DNA of 64,000 nucleotides from Nonomuraea fuscirosea (GCF_003001935.1 NZ_PVNG01000020.1:186001-250000); one strand, 5' to 3'. Positions 32,619-43,974 are shown, counted from the stretch's first letter. Notes: generated from the sequence alone by a model not told the origin. Program-made: numbers and translations.

Positions 32619-33472
32619 ACGCGATCACCCGCGGAGGGGAGCGGCAGATGGAGACGATGCCGGCGGCGGACGGTGGCATAAGCGCCGGGTCGCTGCGCTG
32701 GGCGCTCGTGGACGGCTGGACGGTGGCCCGCCGGGACCTGATCCACTGGGCCAACCAGCCCATGACGGTGGTGTTCGGGGTGGTCTTCCCCGTGGTCATC
32801 ACGCTGGCCTTCGGCTACCTGTTCGGCGGCGCGGTGGAGGTGCCGGAAGGGGCCGGCTACTTCGCCTTCCTCATGCCCGGCATGTACGGCATGACGATGC
32901 TCTTCGGTCTGAGCGCCACCATGATCGCCGTCAGCACCGACGTCTCGAAGGGCGTCACCGACCGCTTCCGCTCCATGCCCATGGCGCCCTCGGCCGTGCT
33001 GATCGGCCGGGCCGTCGCCGATCTGCTCAACTCGGTCCTCGTCCTGGCCGGCCTGCTGGCCTGCGGCCTGGCGGTCGGCTGGCGCCCGGCCACGTTCTCC
33101 GGCGCGCTCGGAGCGGTGGGCCTGCTGCTGCTCCTGCGCTTCTCACTGCTCTGGGCGGGGATGTACCTGGGGCTGCTCACCAGGGATCCCGGCGCGGTGG
33201 TGGCGGTGCAGACCTTGGAGTTCCCGATCGGCTTCCTGTCCAACGCCTTCGTCGCGCCGGGCACGATGCCGGGCTGGCTGGGGACGATCGCGGAGTGGAA
33301 CCCGCTGTCGTCCACGGTGGCGGCGGCCAGGCAGCTGTTCGGCAACCCGGGGTGGGGCGGGGACTCCTGGGTGGCGCAGCACGCGGTGGCGATGGCCGTG
33401 GTGTGGCCGCTCGTCATCACGGTGCTGTTCTTCACCCTGTCGGTCCGCCTGTACCAGCGCCTCGACCGCTGA
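32615..33472 (+). CDS. ABC-2 type permease, DrrB-like
   Basis: A 285-residue permease with six membrane segments (QPMTVVFGVVFPVVITLAFG, YGMTMLFGLSATMIAVST and others) and the family motif TDRFRSMPMAPSAVLIGR. It forms the membrane part of the exporter with the ATPase just upstream. ATG 32615 overlaps the ATPase stop, but ATG 32648 is preceded by a strong GGAGGGGAG and may be the real start, giving 274 residues. Confidence 0.9.
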   Translation: MNAITRGGERQMETMPAADGGISAGSLRWALVDGWTVARRDLIHWANQPMTVVFGVVFPVVITLAFGYLFGGAVEVPEGAGYFAFLMPGMYGMTMLFGLSATMIAVSTDVSKGVTDRFRSMPMAPSAVLIGRAVADLLNSVLVLAGLLACGLAVGWRPATFSGALGAVGLLLLLRFSLLWAGMYLGLLTRDPGAVVAVQTLEFPIGFLSNAFVAPGTMPGWLGTIAEWNPLSSTVAAARQLFGNPGWGGDSWVAQHAVAMAVVWPLVITVLFFTLSVRLYQRLDR

Positions 33473-33479
33473 ACGCCCC

Positions 33480-35111
33480 TTACGCCGATCCGTGCCGGTA
33501 GAATGCGACGGGCTCGGGCGGCAGGGGAGTGTTGCCGAGGATGAGGTCGGCGGACTTCTCGGCCAGCATCATCACGGGGGCGTAGATGTTGCCGTTCGTC
33601 ACGTACGGCATGGCCGAGGCGTCCACCACGCGCAGCCCGTCCAGGCCGTGCACCCGCATGGTCTCCGGATCGAGCACGGACATCTCGTCGGTGCCCATCC
33701 GGCAGGTGCACGACGGGTGCAGCGCGGTCTCGCCGTCCTTGGCCACCCAGGCCAGGATCTCCTCGTCCGTCCGCACGTCAGGCCCGGGTGACAACTCGCC
33801 CCCGTCCAGGTCCGCCCAGGCGGGCTGGGACAGGATGGCCCTGGCGTGCCTGATCGCCTCCACCCACTCGCGCCGGTCCTGCTCGGTGGACAGGTAGTTG
33901 AAGCGCAGGGCCGGCTTGCGGCGCGGATCGGCGGAGACGACGCGGACCGAGCCGCGGGCGTCGGAGTACATCGGGCCGATGTGCACCTGGTAGCCGTGGC
34001 CGCCGGCCGGTGCCGAGCCGTCGTAGCGGACGGCGATCGGCAGGAAGTGGAACATCAGGTTGGGGTAGGCCACGTCGTCGTTGGAGCGGATGAAGCCGCC
34101 GGCCTCGAAGTGGTTGGTGGCTCCCGGGCCGCGCCGGCGGAAGAGCCAGTCGGCGCCGATGAAGGGGCGGCGCCACCTGGCCAGCGAGGGCTGCTGCGAG
34201 ACCGGTTGCGTGCACGCGTGCTGGATGTAGACCTCCAGGTGGTCCTGGAGGTTCTCCCCGACGCCGGGCAGGTCGTGCACCATCTCGATGCCCAAAGGCT
34301 CGAGCAGAGCGCGCGGGCCGACGCCGGAGAGCTGGAGGAGCTGCGGGGTGTTGACGGCCCCGCCGCACAGGATGACCTCCCCGGCCTCGATGCGCTCGCC
34401 GCCGCACAGCACGCCGGTGGCGCGGGCGCCGTCGAAGAGCACCTTCTCCACGAAGGCGCGGGTCCTGACGGTCAGGTTGGGGCGGCGGCGCACCGGGTGG
34501 AGGTAGGCGCGGGCGGCGCTGAGCCGGCGGCCGCGGTGCACGTTGCGGTCGAAGGCGGCGAAGCCCTCCTGGCGGTAGCCGTTCACGTCGTCGGTCAGGG
34601 GGTGCCCGGCCTGCTGGACCGCCGCGAAGAACGCCTCGAACAGCGGCCCGCGCGCCGGGCCGCGCTCCAGCTTGAGCGGGCCCTCACCGCCGCGGAAGTC
34701 GGTACCGGGGTCGGCCAGGCAGTTCTCCATCTTCTTGAAGTACGGCAGGCAGTGGGCGTAGTCCCAGTTCTTCATGCCGGGATCGCCGGCCCAGCGCTCG
34801 TAGTCCAGCGGGTTGCCGCGCTGGAAGATCATGCCGTTGATGCTGCTCGAACCGCCCAGCACCTTGCCGCGGGCGTGGTAGACGCGCCGGCCGTTCATGT
34901 GCGGCTCGGGTTCTGACTCGTACTTCCAGTCGTAGAAGCGGCTGCCGATGGGGAACATCAGCGCGGCCGGCATGTGGATGAACACGTCCCACAGGTAGTC
35001 GGCCCGGCCGGCCTCCAGCACCAGCACCGAGGTCGAAGGGTCGGCGCTGAGCCGGTTGGCCAGGGCGCAGCCGGCCGAGCCGCCGCCCACGATGACGAAG
35101 TCGAACCTCAA
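33480..35111 (-). CDS. betA: GMC oxidoreductase, choline dehydrogenase type
   Basis: A 543-residue FAD enzyme. The dinucleotide motif is FVIVGGGSAGCALANRL at the N-terminus, the GMC signature is GKVLGGSSSINGM near residue 82, and the active-site His is in HPSCTCRMGTDE with the second part DASAMPYVTNGNIYAP. It should oxidise choline to betaine aldehyde and perhaps on to glycine betaine. It is the last gene of a glycine-betaine/choline uptake operon, which fits that role. TTG 35111 overlaps the preceding stop as TTGA. GTG 35132 is an alternative. No betaine aldehyde dehydrogenase gene adjoins it. Confidence 0.87.
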   Translation of the reverse strand: MRFDFVIVGGGSAGCALANRLSADPSTSVLVLEAGRADYLWDVFIHMPAALMFPIGSRFYDWKYESEPEPHMNGRRVYHARGKVLGGSSSINGMIFQRGNPLDYERWAGDPGMKNWDYAHCLPYFKKMENCLADPGTDFRGGEGPLKLERGPARGPLFEAFFAAVQQAGHPLTDDVNGYRQEGFAAFDRNVHRGRRLSAARAYLHPVRRRPNLTVRTRAFVEKVLFDGARATGVLCGGERIEAGEVILCGGAVNTPQLLQLSGVGPRALLEPLGIEMVHDLPGVGENLQDHLEVYIQHACTQPVSQQPSLARWRRPFIGADWLFRRRGPGATNHFEAGGFIRSNDDVAYPNLMFHFLPIAVRYDGSAPAGGHGYQVHIGPMYSDARGSVRVVSADPRRKPALRFNYLSTEQDRREWVEAIRHARAILSQPAWADLDGGELSPGPDVRTDEEILAWVAKDGETALHPSCTCRMGTDEMSVLDPETMRVHGLDGLRVVDASAMPYVTNGNIYAPVMMLAEKSADLILGNTPLPPEPVAFYRHGSA

Positions 35112-36085
35112 CGCGGAATCCAGTCCTTCCACACGATCTTGTTCTCGTCGACCCACCGCTCGGCGGCCTCTTCGGCGCTCATCTTCTCGTTGATCATGTC
35201 ACTGGCCACGGCGTTCTGGTCGTCGTTGGTCCAGTTGAAGTTGCGGACGAACTCGTACGCCTTCCCGCCGGTCTCGGCGAACCGCTTGCTGACGATCTTG
35301 TCCAGCAGGTACGGCGGGTAGTCGCAGGCCACCTTCGCCGCCGTGTCGTCACAGCCCACCGCGTACGGCGGCAGCGAGACCTTGACCAGCCGGATCTTGG
35401 TAAACAGCCATTGCGGCTCGTAGAAATACATGAGCAGCGGCGTCCGATTCTTCGTCGCCTCCTGCGCGGCCTTGATCAGCGCGGCCTCGCTGCCGGAGTA
35501 GACGACCCGGTAATTCAGCCCGAGGTTCTTGATGATCGCCTCGTCATTCGTCACGAAGGTCGGATCGCCGTCCAGAACCTGCCCGGCGGTTCCTGTTTTG
35601 TCCGTCCGGAAAAGGCTAGAGTACTTATTGAGGTTTCGGTAGTCCGTAATGCCGGGATATCTTTTGGCCATCCACTCGGGGATGTACCAGCCGATGACCC
35701 CTTTGTTCCCCGTGAGGCCCGCCGAGAGAGCGACCTTCTTCTGCTCGATGTAGGTCTTCTTCAGATCGTTGTGACCCCAGCTCTCCACGATCACGTCGAC
35801 CTTGCCGGATTCGAAATCCTTCCAGGACTGGTCCTCTTTCACGGGGCGCTTGTTGACCTTGTAGCCCAGTTCCCGCTCCAGCAGGTGCGCCATCACGGCG
35901 GCCTGGGCCTCGTAGCCCGCCCAGGCGTGGATGTCGATGTTGACCGTCCCCTTGGCCTGGGCGGCGGTCTCGGGCTCGGCGCCCGAGCAGGCCGTCAGGA
36001 GCAGGAGCCCGACGAGGGGCAGGGTGAGGGGCAGGGTGAGGGGCCCGGCGAGGTGCCTGGCGGCGAGCGTCTTGGTTCGCATCAT
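35108..36085 (-). CDS. Glycine betaine/choline-type binding lipoprotein (second copy)
   Basis: A 325-residue OpuAC-type binding protein. The signal peptide ends in the lipobox LLLTACSG. The ligand domain includes IHAWAGYEAQAAVMAHLLER, VDVIVESWGHNDL, GNKGVIGWYIPEWMA and GGKAYEFVRNFNWTNDDQNA. It is a paralogue of the neighbour at 36141-37115. ATG 36085 is preceded by GGAG at seven bases. It feeds the upstream permease with a quaternary amine; having two binding proteins could broaden the substrate range. Confidence 0.9.
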   Translation of the reverse strand: MMRTKTLAARHLAGPLTLPLTLPLVGLLLLTACSGAEPETAAQAKGTVNIDIHAWAGYEAQAAVMAHLLERELGYKVNKRPVKEDQSWKDFESGKVDVIVESWGHNDLKKTYIEQKKVALSAGLTGNKGVIGWYIPEWMAKRYPGITDYRNLNKYSSLFRTDKTGTAGQVLDGDPTFVTNDEAIIKNLGLNYRVVYSGSEAALIKAAQEATKNRTPLLMYFYEPQWLFTKIRLVKVSLPPYAVGCDDTAAKVACDYPPYLLDKIVSKRFAETGGKAYEFVRNFNWTNDDQNAVASDMINEKMSAEEAAERWVDENKIVWKDWIPR

Positions 36086-36140
36086 CAGAGGTCTCCGGGA
36101 CGCGCGGCCCCAGGGGCGGGGCCGCGCCGTCATGACGGGG

Positions 36141-37115
36141 TCACTTGGGAATCCAGGCCTGCCACTTCGCGGTGTTGGCCTCGATCCACTTCTTGGCGGC
36201 TTCCTCGCCGGTCATGCCGTTGTTGGTCATGTCGTTGGCCACGGCGTTCTGGTCCTCGTTGGTCCAGCTGAAGTTCTTGACCAGCTCGTACGCCTTCCCG
36301 CCGGTCTGCGCGAACTTCGTGCTGACGATCTTGTCGAGGTCCATCTCCGGGTAGTCGCAGGCGACCTTCTTGGGGTCGGCGTCGCAGCCCTCGGTCCAGG
36401 CCGGCAGGTTGACGCGGACCAGGTCGACCTTGTCGAAGATCCAGTGCGGCGTCCAGAAGTAGAACAGCAGCGCCTTCTTCTGCTCCTGCGCCTGCGTGGC
36501 CGACTTCAGCAGGGCCGCCTCGCTGCCGCCCGTGACCACCTTGAAGTTCAGCTTGAGGTTCTTGACCAGGGCCTCGTCGTTGGTGACGTAGCTCGGGTCG
36601 CCGTCGAGGAGCTGGCCCTTGCCGCCCGACTCCGAGGTCTTGAACAGGTCGGCGTACTTGTTCAGGTTCTTGTAGTCGGTGATGTCCGGGTACTTGTCGG
36701 CCATCCACTTGGGCACGTACCAGCCGATGATGCCCTTGTTGCCGGTCGAGCCGGCCTCCTGCGCCGTCTTCTTCTCCTCGATGAACTGCTTCTTCAGGTC
36801 GGGGTGACCCCAGTTCTCGATGATGACGTCGACGTCGCCGGTCTCGAAGCCCTCCCAGGCCAGCTGCTCCTTGATCTCGGGCAGCTCGACGTTGTACTTG
36901 AGCTCGTTCTTCAGCAGGTACGCGACGACGTTCGCGCTGGCCTCGTACCCCACCCAGGGGTTGATCGCGATCTTCACGGTGCCCCCGGCGGCGGCGCTGG
37001 AGGCGCCGGCCTGGGGAGCGGCGGTGCTGGTCGAACTGCTGTCCACCGTTGCTCCGCCGCAGCCTGCGGCGGCGAACGCAACGGCCATCAGGCCTGCGAA
37101 CAGGCGAATCTTCAT
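36141..37115 (-). CDS. Glycine betaine/choline-type binding lipoprotein (first copy)
   Basis: A 324-residue OpuAC-type lipoprotein with lipobox AFAAAGCGG. A Ser/Ala-rich linker (about residues 24-45) precedes the binding domain (AINPWVGYEASANVVAYLLK, VDVIIENWGHPDL, GNKGIIGWYVPKWMA). It shares long matching blocks with the second copy. ATG 37115 overlaps the permease stop as ATGA and has GAGGAAG five bases before it. A 55-bp gap separates it from the second copy. The reading frame continuing upstream is antisense noise within the permease gene. Confidence 0.92.
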   Translation of the reverse strand: MKIRLFAGLMAVAFAAAGCGGATVDSSSTSTAAPQAGASSAAAGGTVKIAINPWVGYEASANVVAYLLKNELKYNVELPEIKEQLAWEGFETGDVDVIIENWGHPDLKKQFIEEKKTAQEAGSTGNKGIIGWYVPKWMADKYPDITDYKNLNKYADLFKTSESGGKGQLLDGDPSYVTNDEALVKNLKLNFKVVTGGSEAALLKSATQAQEQKKALLFYFWTPHWIFDKVDLVRVNLPAWTEGCDADPKKVACDYPEMDLDKIVSTKFAQTGGKAYELVKNFSWTNEDQNAVANDMTNNGMTGEEAAKKWIEANTAKWQAWIPK

Positions 37116-39021
37116 GTGAACTTCCTCTTTCGGGGGGAAGGGCGCCTGTCGGCGCCCTGCGTGATGCGGTCGAGCATGACTCCGAGCAGGACGGTCGCGA
37201 CGCCGGCCACGAAGCCCATGCCGAAGTCGCTCCGCTGGGAGAAACCGACGACCACGTCGTAACCGAGTGCTCCCGCCCCGACCAGGCCACCGACGACGAC
37301 CATGGCGAGCGTCATGACGATGCCCTGGTTGGCCGCGAGCAGGATCGCCCGCCTGGCCATCGGGAGCTGCACCTTCCACAGGAGCTGGGCCGAGGTCGAG
37401 CCGGCGGAGGCCGCGGCCTCCACGACGGTCGCGGGCACGGCCTTGATCCCGTCCTCGACCAGGCGTACCACGGGGGGAACGGCGTAGATGATCGAGGCGA
37501 AGATGGCGGTGAACCGGGTGGTCTCGAACAGCGCCAGCGCCGGCAGCAGGTACACGAACGCCGGCATGGTCTGGGCGGCGTCCAGCACGGGCCGCTGGAT
37601 GGCCGAGTAGCGCGGCGAGCGGGCCGCGGCCACCCCGAGCACGAGGCCGATGAGCAGGGTGACCAGCACCGCGACGGCGACCGTGGTCATCGTCTGCATG
37701 GCGTGCTCCCAGACGCCGAGCAGCGCGATGGCGAGCAGGCAGGCCAGCGCGGTCAGCGCGGGGCCGGCGCCGCTCACCCGCCAGGCCACCAGCAGCACCG
37801 CGAGCGCGATCAGCCACCAGGGGGCCGAGGCGAGCAGCGACTCCAGCGGGTTGAGCAGGACGGCGGAGGTGACGTCCTTGATCCACGTCGTCACGCCGAA
37901 CCAGTTCGTCTCGGCCCAGCGGACGATGTCGTTGACCTGGGAGACGACGTTGAGGGTGAGGTTCTCCGGCCAGGTCGCGGGCAGCACGGGGATGAGCGCG
38001 AGCCCGGCGGCGGCCAGCACGCCCGCGCCGGCCAGGCCGGCCCGGCCGATCCTGGCGTGGGGGTCGCGGCGGGCCACGGCCATCAGCATCCGGTCCAGCA
38101 CCACCGCCATGATCACGACCGCGACGCCGGCCGGGAGCATGATGCCGACCTGCGCGCGGGACAGGCCGCGGATGATGTCGCCGCCCAGCCCGGGGGCCGA
38201 GATCAGGTTGGCGATGACGACCATGGACAGCGCCATCATGACCGTCTGGTTGACCGCCAGCGCCATCGTGGACCTGGCCAGCGGCAGATAGACCTTGAAC
38301 AGCGTCTGCCCGCGGGTGGCGCCCAGTGAGGTGGACGCCTCGACGGCGGTGGGGGAGACCCCCGAGATGGCCAGGGCGGTGATGCGGATCGCGGGCGGGA
38401 TCGAGTAGATCATCGTGGCGATGGCCCCGGCCGGCGCGCCGATGTGGAAGAACAGCGCGAGCGGCGCCAGGTACGCGAACGTCGGCATGATCTGCATGAC
38501 GTCCAGCACCGGGGTGATCGCCCGCCTCATGCGGGTGGAGAGCCCGGCCCAGACGCCGAGCGGGACGCCGATCGCCAGCGACAGCAACACCGCCACCGCG
38601 ACCAGGGCCAGCGTGTCGACGCTCGACTCCCACAGCCCCAGCACGCCGAACGCGCTCACGCCGGCGACCGCGAGGAGCGCGATCCGCCAGCCGCCCGCCA
38701 GCCACGCCAGCGCGCCCATGACCCCGGTGATGCCGGGCCAGCCGAGCGCGTACAGGGCGGTCTGGAACACGCCGTAGAGCAGGCCGACGAAGAGCCGGAT
38801 GTAGTTGAGGAAGTACAGGAAGAGCGGGTTGTCGTTGCGGTGGTCGTCGATCCACTCGCGCAGCTCGGTGACGGCCAGGAACTGCGGCGCCTCCTTGTCG
38901 TGCGGCAGCGTGCCCGTGCCCTGGAAGACCAGGTACGCCACCACGAACAGCAGCGCCACGCCCGCCGGCGCGGCCCACCTCGGCAGGCCGAGCCTGGATG
39001 GCGTGGGGACGGCCGTCGAGC

Positions 39022-39025
<4 letters not shown>
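37112..39025 (-). CDS. Glycine betaine-type ABC permease with two fused permease domains
   Basis: A 637-residue membrane protein carrying two copies of the OpuAB-type permease domain. The first spans about residues 155-320 (VLDVMQIMPTFAYLAPLALF) and the second about 430-620 (VLDAAQTMPAFVYLLPALAL). Single-domain OpuAB proteins are about 280-300 residues, so this is a tandem fusion that could form the whole channel as one chain. N- and C-terminal halves retain EAA-like loops (EASTSLGATRGQTLFKVYLP and EAAASAGSTSAQLLWKVQLP). It overlaps both neighbours by four bases. Confidence 0.9.
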
Positions 39026-40143
<1,118 letters not shown>

Positions 40144-40480
40144 ACTCGCCTCCTCGTTATGACGTCGCTCAACATATGTCGGGAATAGCGAGATTCTCAA
40201 CGCTGTGACCTTCTGGAGATCTTCGTGCGCCTCGCACGTTACTCGGTGGAACGGACCAACCGCCCATAAGCGGACATTTATTCTGTTAGAGGTTTATTTC
40301 GTGCTGCAGATGCTTCCATCATGGAGTGCCAGGTTCTATCCTCATCAGTCACGCGAGCCAACTTTTGTCGCGTTATGTTGCCTTGGCCACGAGCCATAGG
40401 ATGTGTTGCAATAACCGGCAACTTGATTTCTCCCACGGCACACACTCCTCATATACGCCGATTCGGGCGAGGTGCGTTCG
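40144..40480. other. Intergenic region between the betaine operon and conservon 2
   Basis: A gap of 337 bp, visibly richer in A and T than its surroundings, with no convincing gene. It must hold the promoters of the betaine operon and of conservon 2. The only clear structure is the inverted repeat GTTGC-N8-GCAAC at 40405-40422, which contains TGCAATAACCGG (40407-40418). That 12-mer recurs in front of the conservon starting at the right edge of the window. Confidence 0.6.
40407..40418 (+). promoter_or_regulatory. Conservon leader element TGCAATAACCGG
   Basis: TGCAATAACCGG lies 62 bp upstream of the cvnA2 start. The same 12 bases occur at 63941-63952, 33 bp before the fourth conservon start, and a weaker form TCCAATTACCCAG lies before conservon 3 at 54171. 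It may be a regulator site or promoter element common to these operons. Confidence 0.45.
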
Positions 40481-43174
40481 GTGACAACAGAGCGGGGCGT
40501 CAAGCACGCCGGCGAGGGCGGCTGGCGGCTGGGTAATTGGCGCGTCCGAGCACGTCTCGTGGCCCTCATCCTGGTGCCCACCGCCGCGGCCGTGCTGCTC
40601 GGCGGCGTCCAGGTGCTCTCCTCGACCGCCGCGGCCGGCGACTACGCGCGCACGAACCAGTTCGCCAGGCTCTCCGCCGAACTCGGCGGCCTCACCCACC
40701 TGGTCTCCGGGGAGCGGGCGCGCACCTCCTGGTACATCGCGCGTAACCGGCCGGCCGACGGCCTGGCCGAGGTGAAGGCACAGATGGACCAGGTGGACCT
40801 GGAGGCCAGGCAGGTGCGCGGCATCGCCCAGCAGCTCCTGGCCGACTCGACCGGCCGCACCGCCGACCAGCTGGAGAGCCTGCTCAACCGGCTGAACGAC
40901 CTGACCTCCCTGCGCGAGCAGGCGCTGGAGGCCAGCCTGCTGCCCGGTCCCGCCGTCGAGCTCTACACCACGGTCGTCAACGACCTGCTCTCCGTGCACA
41001 ACGAGCTGGTCAAGGGCAGCGTGGACGACGAGCTCTTCCGCCAGACGCGCATGCTCGACGGGCTCGCCCGCGCGAAGGAGAGCCTGTCCTACCAGCAGGC
41101 GCTGGTCACCGTCGTCCTCGCCGAGGGCGCCTTCGACCAGGAGCAGCTCAAGCGCTTCCTGGGCGAGCAGTCCAAGGAGCTCAACGAGCGCAGGGGATTC
41201 GCCGCCGAGGCCACCGCCGACGAGCGCCGCTTCTTCGACGAGAGCGTCAACGGCCGCTCCGCCGACCGCATGCTCTTCCTGCGCGAGCTGGTGCTGATCA
41301 GAGCCACCCGGGGGCTGCCGCTGCGCGGGCTCGACCAGTCCAAGCCCGACGACGCCAAAGAGTGGTTCGACGCGGTGAACGTCGTCGTCGACTCCATGCG
41401 CCAGGTCGAGGAGCGCCAGGCGGAGGGCATCGTCCAGCGCAGCGAGGCGCTCAGCGCCGACGAGCGGCAGCAGGCCATCGTGACCGCCGTCGCCGTGCTC
41501 GCCCTGCTCGTCATCGTGCTGCTCATCACCACCGGAGTGGCCAGATCCCTGGTACGCCCCCTGCGCCGCCTGCGCGGCGAGGCCCTGGAGATCGCCGGCA
41601 AGCGCCTGCCCGACTTCGTCCAGCACCTGCGCGAGTCCCGCGACGGCGTGGTCACCGCCGAGGTGCCGCCCATCGGGGTCTTCTCCAAGGACGAGGTCGG
41701 CGAGGTCGCGCGCGCCTTCGACGAGGTGCACCGCGAGGCCGTCCGGCTGGCGGGCGACGAGGCCAAGCTGCGCTCCAACGTCAACGCCATGTTCGTCAAC
41801 CTGTCCAGGCGCAGCCAGACGCTGGTCGAACGGCAGCTCACACTGATCGAGAAGCTGGAGCGCGGCGAACGCGACGACACCAGGCTCGGCGACCTGTTCA
41901 AGCTCGACCACCTGGCCACCCGCATGCGCCGCAACAGCGAGAACCTGCTCGTCCTGGCCGGCCAGGAGGCCGCGCGCAAGTGGAGCGAGCCGGTCGAGCT
42001 GATGGACATCGTGCGCGCGGCGCTGGGCGAGGTCGAGAGCTACGACCGGGTCAGCATCCAGGTCGAGTCGGACGTCGCCATCGCCGGGCAGGCCGTCACC
42101 GACGTGGTCCACCTGCTCGCCGAGCTGGTCGAGAACGCGGTGTCGTTCTCCTCGCGCGACACCAAGGTCGTCATCTCCAGCAGCCGCATCGACGGCGGCA
42201 GCCTGATGTTGTCGGTCACCGACCAGGGCATCGGCATGAGCCAGGAGGAGCTGTCCGAGACCAACTGGCGCCTGGCCAACCCGCCCGTCGTCGACGTGTC
42301 GGTCTCGCGCCGGATGGGGCTGTTCGTGGTCGGCCGGCTGGCGCTGCGGCACCAGATCCGGGTGCAGCTGCGCCGCCAGGACATCGGCGGCCTGACCGCC
42401 ATGGTGCTGGTCCCGCCCCGGCTGCTCACCGCCGTGCCGGGGCCGGTGCCCGGCGCGGGGCAGCGCCTCCAGGCGCCCAGGCAGGTCAACCGGCCGACTC
42501 CGTCGTACGCGCCGCCTTACGCCTCCTCGCCGGGCCCCTCGTCCGGCCCGATGCCCGGCTCGATGTCCGGCCACCCTGTTCCGGCCTCGGGGCCGCCGCC
42601 CGGGCATCCGTCGTTCGACAACGGCGCGCCCGAGCCGTCGTCCTGGTTCAGCTCGGCGCGCACGCCGATGAGCGGATCGTTGTCCTTCGACTCGGCGTCG
42701 TTCGACGCGGCCTCGTTCGATTCGGCGTCGTTCGACTCCGGCGGGCCCCGGTCGTTCGCCGATCCGGTGCCGCCCGCCGCGTCCTACCCCGACCTGTCCA
42801 CGCCGGCGTCGTCGTTCCCCCCGCCCCCTGCGCCGTCCAAGGACGAGTTCCTGCCGATCTTCGCCTCCGTCGAGGAGAGCAGCTGGTTCAGCAGGTCGGC
42901 GCCGACGGCCGACCGCCGCGAGGAGTCCTGGTCCTCACCCGCCGACCAGGGCTGGCAGGCCGCGGGAGCGGCCGCCGAGCCCGTGCAGAGCGGCACCACG
43001 AACTCCGGCTTGCCGAAGCGCACGCCACGAGCGAATCTGGTACCGGGCACCGCGAACCCGCAGCCGCCGCCCGTCCCCGTCGCTTCGGTGTCCCCTGACC
43101 GGTTGCGCAGCAGGCTGGCCAGCTACCAGCAGGGCGTGCGCAAGGGACGCGCCGAGCTCGAGGAGGACTCATGA
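40481..43174 (+). CDS. cvnA: Conservon 2 sensor kinase-like protein (CvnA)
   Basis: An 897-residue membrane protein. Helix 1 (about 25-46) and helix 2 (about 330-352) enclose a NIT-like sensor domain (LTHLVSGERARTSWYIA). HAMP-like and ATPase regions follow, with intact N box ELVENAVSFSS and G1 box DQGIGM. Residues from about 645 onward are a disordered tail with four SFDSA-type repeats and the conserved islands DEFLPIFASV and RTPRANLVPGTA. GTG 40481 is preferred over GTG 40472 because GGCGAGG lies about nine bases upstream and the start then reads MTTERG, like conservon 1. It diverges from the betaine uptake operon. Confidence 0.9.
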   Translation: MTTERGVKHAGEGGWRLGNWRVRARLVALILVPTAAAVLLGGVQVLSSTAAAGDYARTNQFARLSAELGGLTHLVSGERARTSWYIARNRPADGLAEVKAQMDQVDLEARQVRGIAQQLLADSTGRTADQLESLLNRLNDLTSLREQALEASLLPGPAVELYTTVVNDLLSVHNELVKGSVDDELFRQTRMLDGLARAKESLSYQQALVTVVLAEGAFDQEQLKRFLGEQSKELNERRGFAAEATADERRFFDESVNGRSADRMLFLRELVLIRATRGLPLRGLDQSKPDDAKEWFDAVNVVVDSMRQVEERQAEGIVQRSEALSADERQQAIVTAVAVLALLVIVLLITTGVARSLVRPLRRLRGEALEIAGKRLPDFVQHLRESRDGVVTAEVPPIGVFSKDEVGEVARAFDEVHREAVRLAGDEAKLRSNVNAMFVNLSRRSQTLVERQLTLIEKLERGERDDTRLGDLFKLDHLATRMRRNSENLLVLAGQEAARKWSEPVELMDIVRAALGEVESYDRVSIQVESDVAIAGQAVTDVVHLLAELVENAVSFSSRDTKVVISSSRIDGGSLMLSVTDQGIGMSQEELSETNWRLANPPVVDVSVSRRMGLFVVGRLALRHQIRVQLRRQDIGGLTAMVLVPPRLLTAVPGPVPGAGQRLQAPRQVNRPTPSYAPPYASSPGPSSGPMPGSMSGHPVPASGPPPGHPSFDNGAPEPSSWFSSARTPMSGSLSFDSASFDAASFDSASFDSGGPRSFADPVPPAASYPDLSTPASSFPPPPAPSKDEFLPIFASVEESSWFSRSAPTADRREESWSSPADQGWQAAGAAAEPVQSGTTNSGLPKRTPRANLVPGTANPQPPPVPVASVSPDRLRSRLASYQQGVRKGRAELEEDS

Positions 43175-43593
43175 AGGAGCTGAGCCAGGCCGCCAGAGAC
43201 ATCAACTGGCTGGTCAGCCGCTTCGTCGAAGAGGTCCCGGGCGTGGCGCACGCCGTCGTGGTCTCCGCGGACGGCCTGCCGATGGCCTTCTCCCGGGGGT
43301 TTCCGAAAGACCGCGCCGACCAGCTCGCCGCCATCGCGGCCGGGCTGGTGAGCCTCACCCAGGGGTCGGCCCGCGTGTTCGAAGGCGGAGGGGTCACCCA
43401 GACCCTCGTCGAGATGGACCGCGGCCTGCTGCTGGTGATGTCGATCAGCGACGGTTCCTGTCTGGCGGTGCTGGCCGCACCCGACTGCGACATGGGCTTG
43501 GTCGCCTACCAGATGACGATCCTGGTCGAGCGTGCGGGGCAGGTGCTGACGCCTGCCGTGAGGGCGGAGCTCTCCGCAGCGCGTCCGTGGTGA
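43171..43593 (+). CDS. cvnB: Conservon 2 roadblock/LC7 protein (CvnB)
   Basis: A 140-residue roadblock/LC7 protein, the same length as the other two copies. Conserved blocks are INWLVSRFVEEVPGVAHAVV, DRADQLAAIAAGLVSLTQG and APDCDMGLVAYQMTILVERA. It overlaps cvnA by four bases (ATGA). It is expected to bind the GTPase CvnD. Confidence 0.93.
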   Translation: MKELSQAARDINWLVSRFVEEVPGVAHAVVVSADGLPMAFSRGFPKDRADQLAAIAAGLVSLTQGSARVFEGGGVTQTLVEMDRGLLLVMSISDGSCLAVLAAPDCDMGLVAYQMTILVERAGQVLTPAVRAELSAARPW

Positions 43594-43605
43594 TGGGAGT
43601 GAACC

Positions 43606-43974
43606 GTGGCATCGTGGCACAACGGGGAGCCGGAGCCCGAGCGAAGTTCGCTCGTCCGGATGTACGCCGTCACCGGCGGCAGGACCGCTCCGCGCACGGC
43701 TCTGGCCATGGAGGCACTGGTATCGTCGGCGACCTCGGCGCAGCTCGGCACGACCTACACGCGCGAATATCGCGCGATCAGTGAGCTGTGCCGGCAGGTG
43801 CGGTCCGTGGCGGAGATCTCCGCGCTGCTCAGCGTGCCCCTCGGAGTGGCTCGGGTGCTCGTCGCCGACATGGAGGCGGATGGGCTGGTCAAGGTGTACC
43901 AGCCGCAGCTAGAGGCAGGTTTGCCCGACAGGGGCCTGCTCGAAAGGGTACTAAGTGGACTTCGCAGGCTCTAG
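43606..43974 (+). CDS. cvnC: Conservon 2 DUF742 protein (CvnC)
   Basis: A 122-residue DUF742 protein with VRMYAVTGGRTAPR, VAEISALLSVPLGVARVLVA and ERVLSGLRRL. GTG 43606 has GGGAG six bases upstream. The last 20 bases are shared with the start of cvnD in another frame. Confidence 0.92.
   Translation: MASWHNGEPEPERSSLVRMYAVTGGRTAPRTALAMEALVSSATSAQLGTTYTREYRAISELCRQVRSVAEISALLSVPLGVARVLVADMEADGLVKVYQPQLEAGLPDRGLLERVLSGLRRL

Noticed and set aside
37116..38978. Upstream in-frame continuation of the first betaine-binding lipoprotein
   Set aside because: It runs antisense-like through the permease gene in another frame and lacks a ribosome site; ATG 37115 with a lipoprotein signal is clearly the start.
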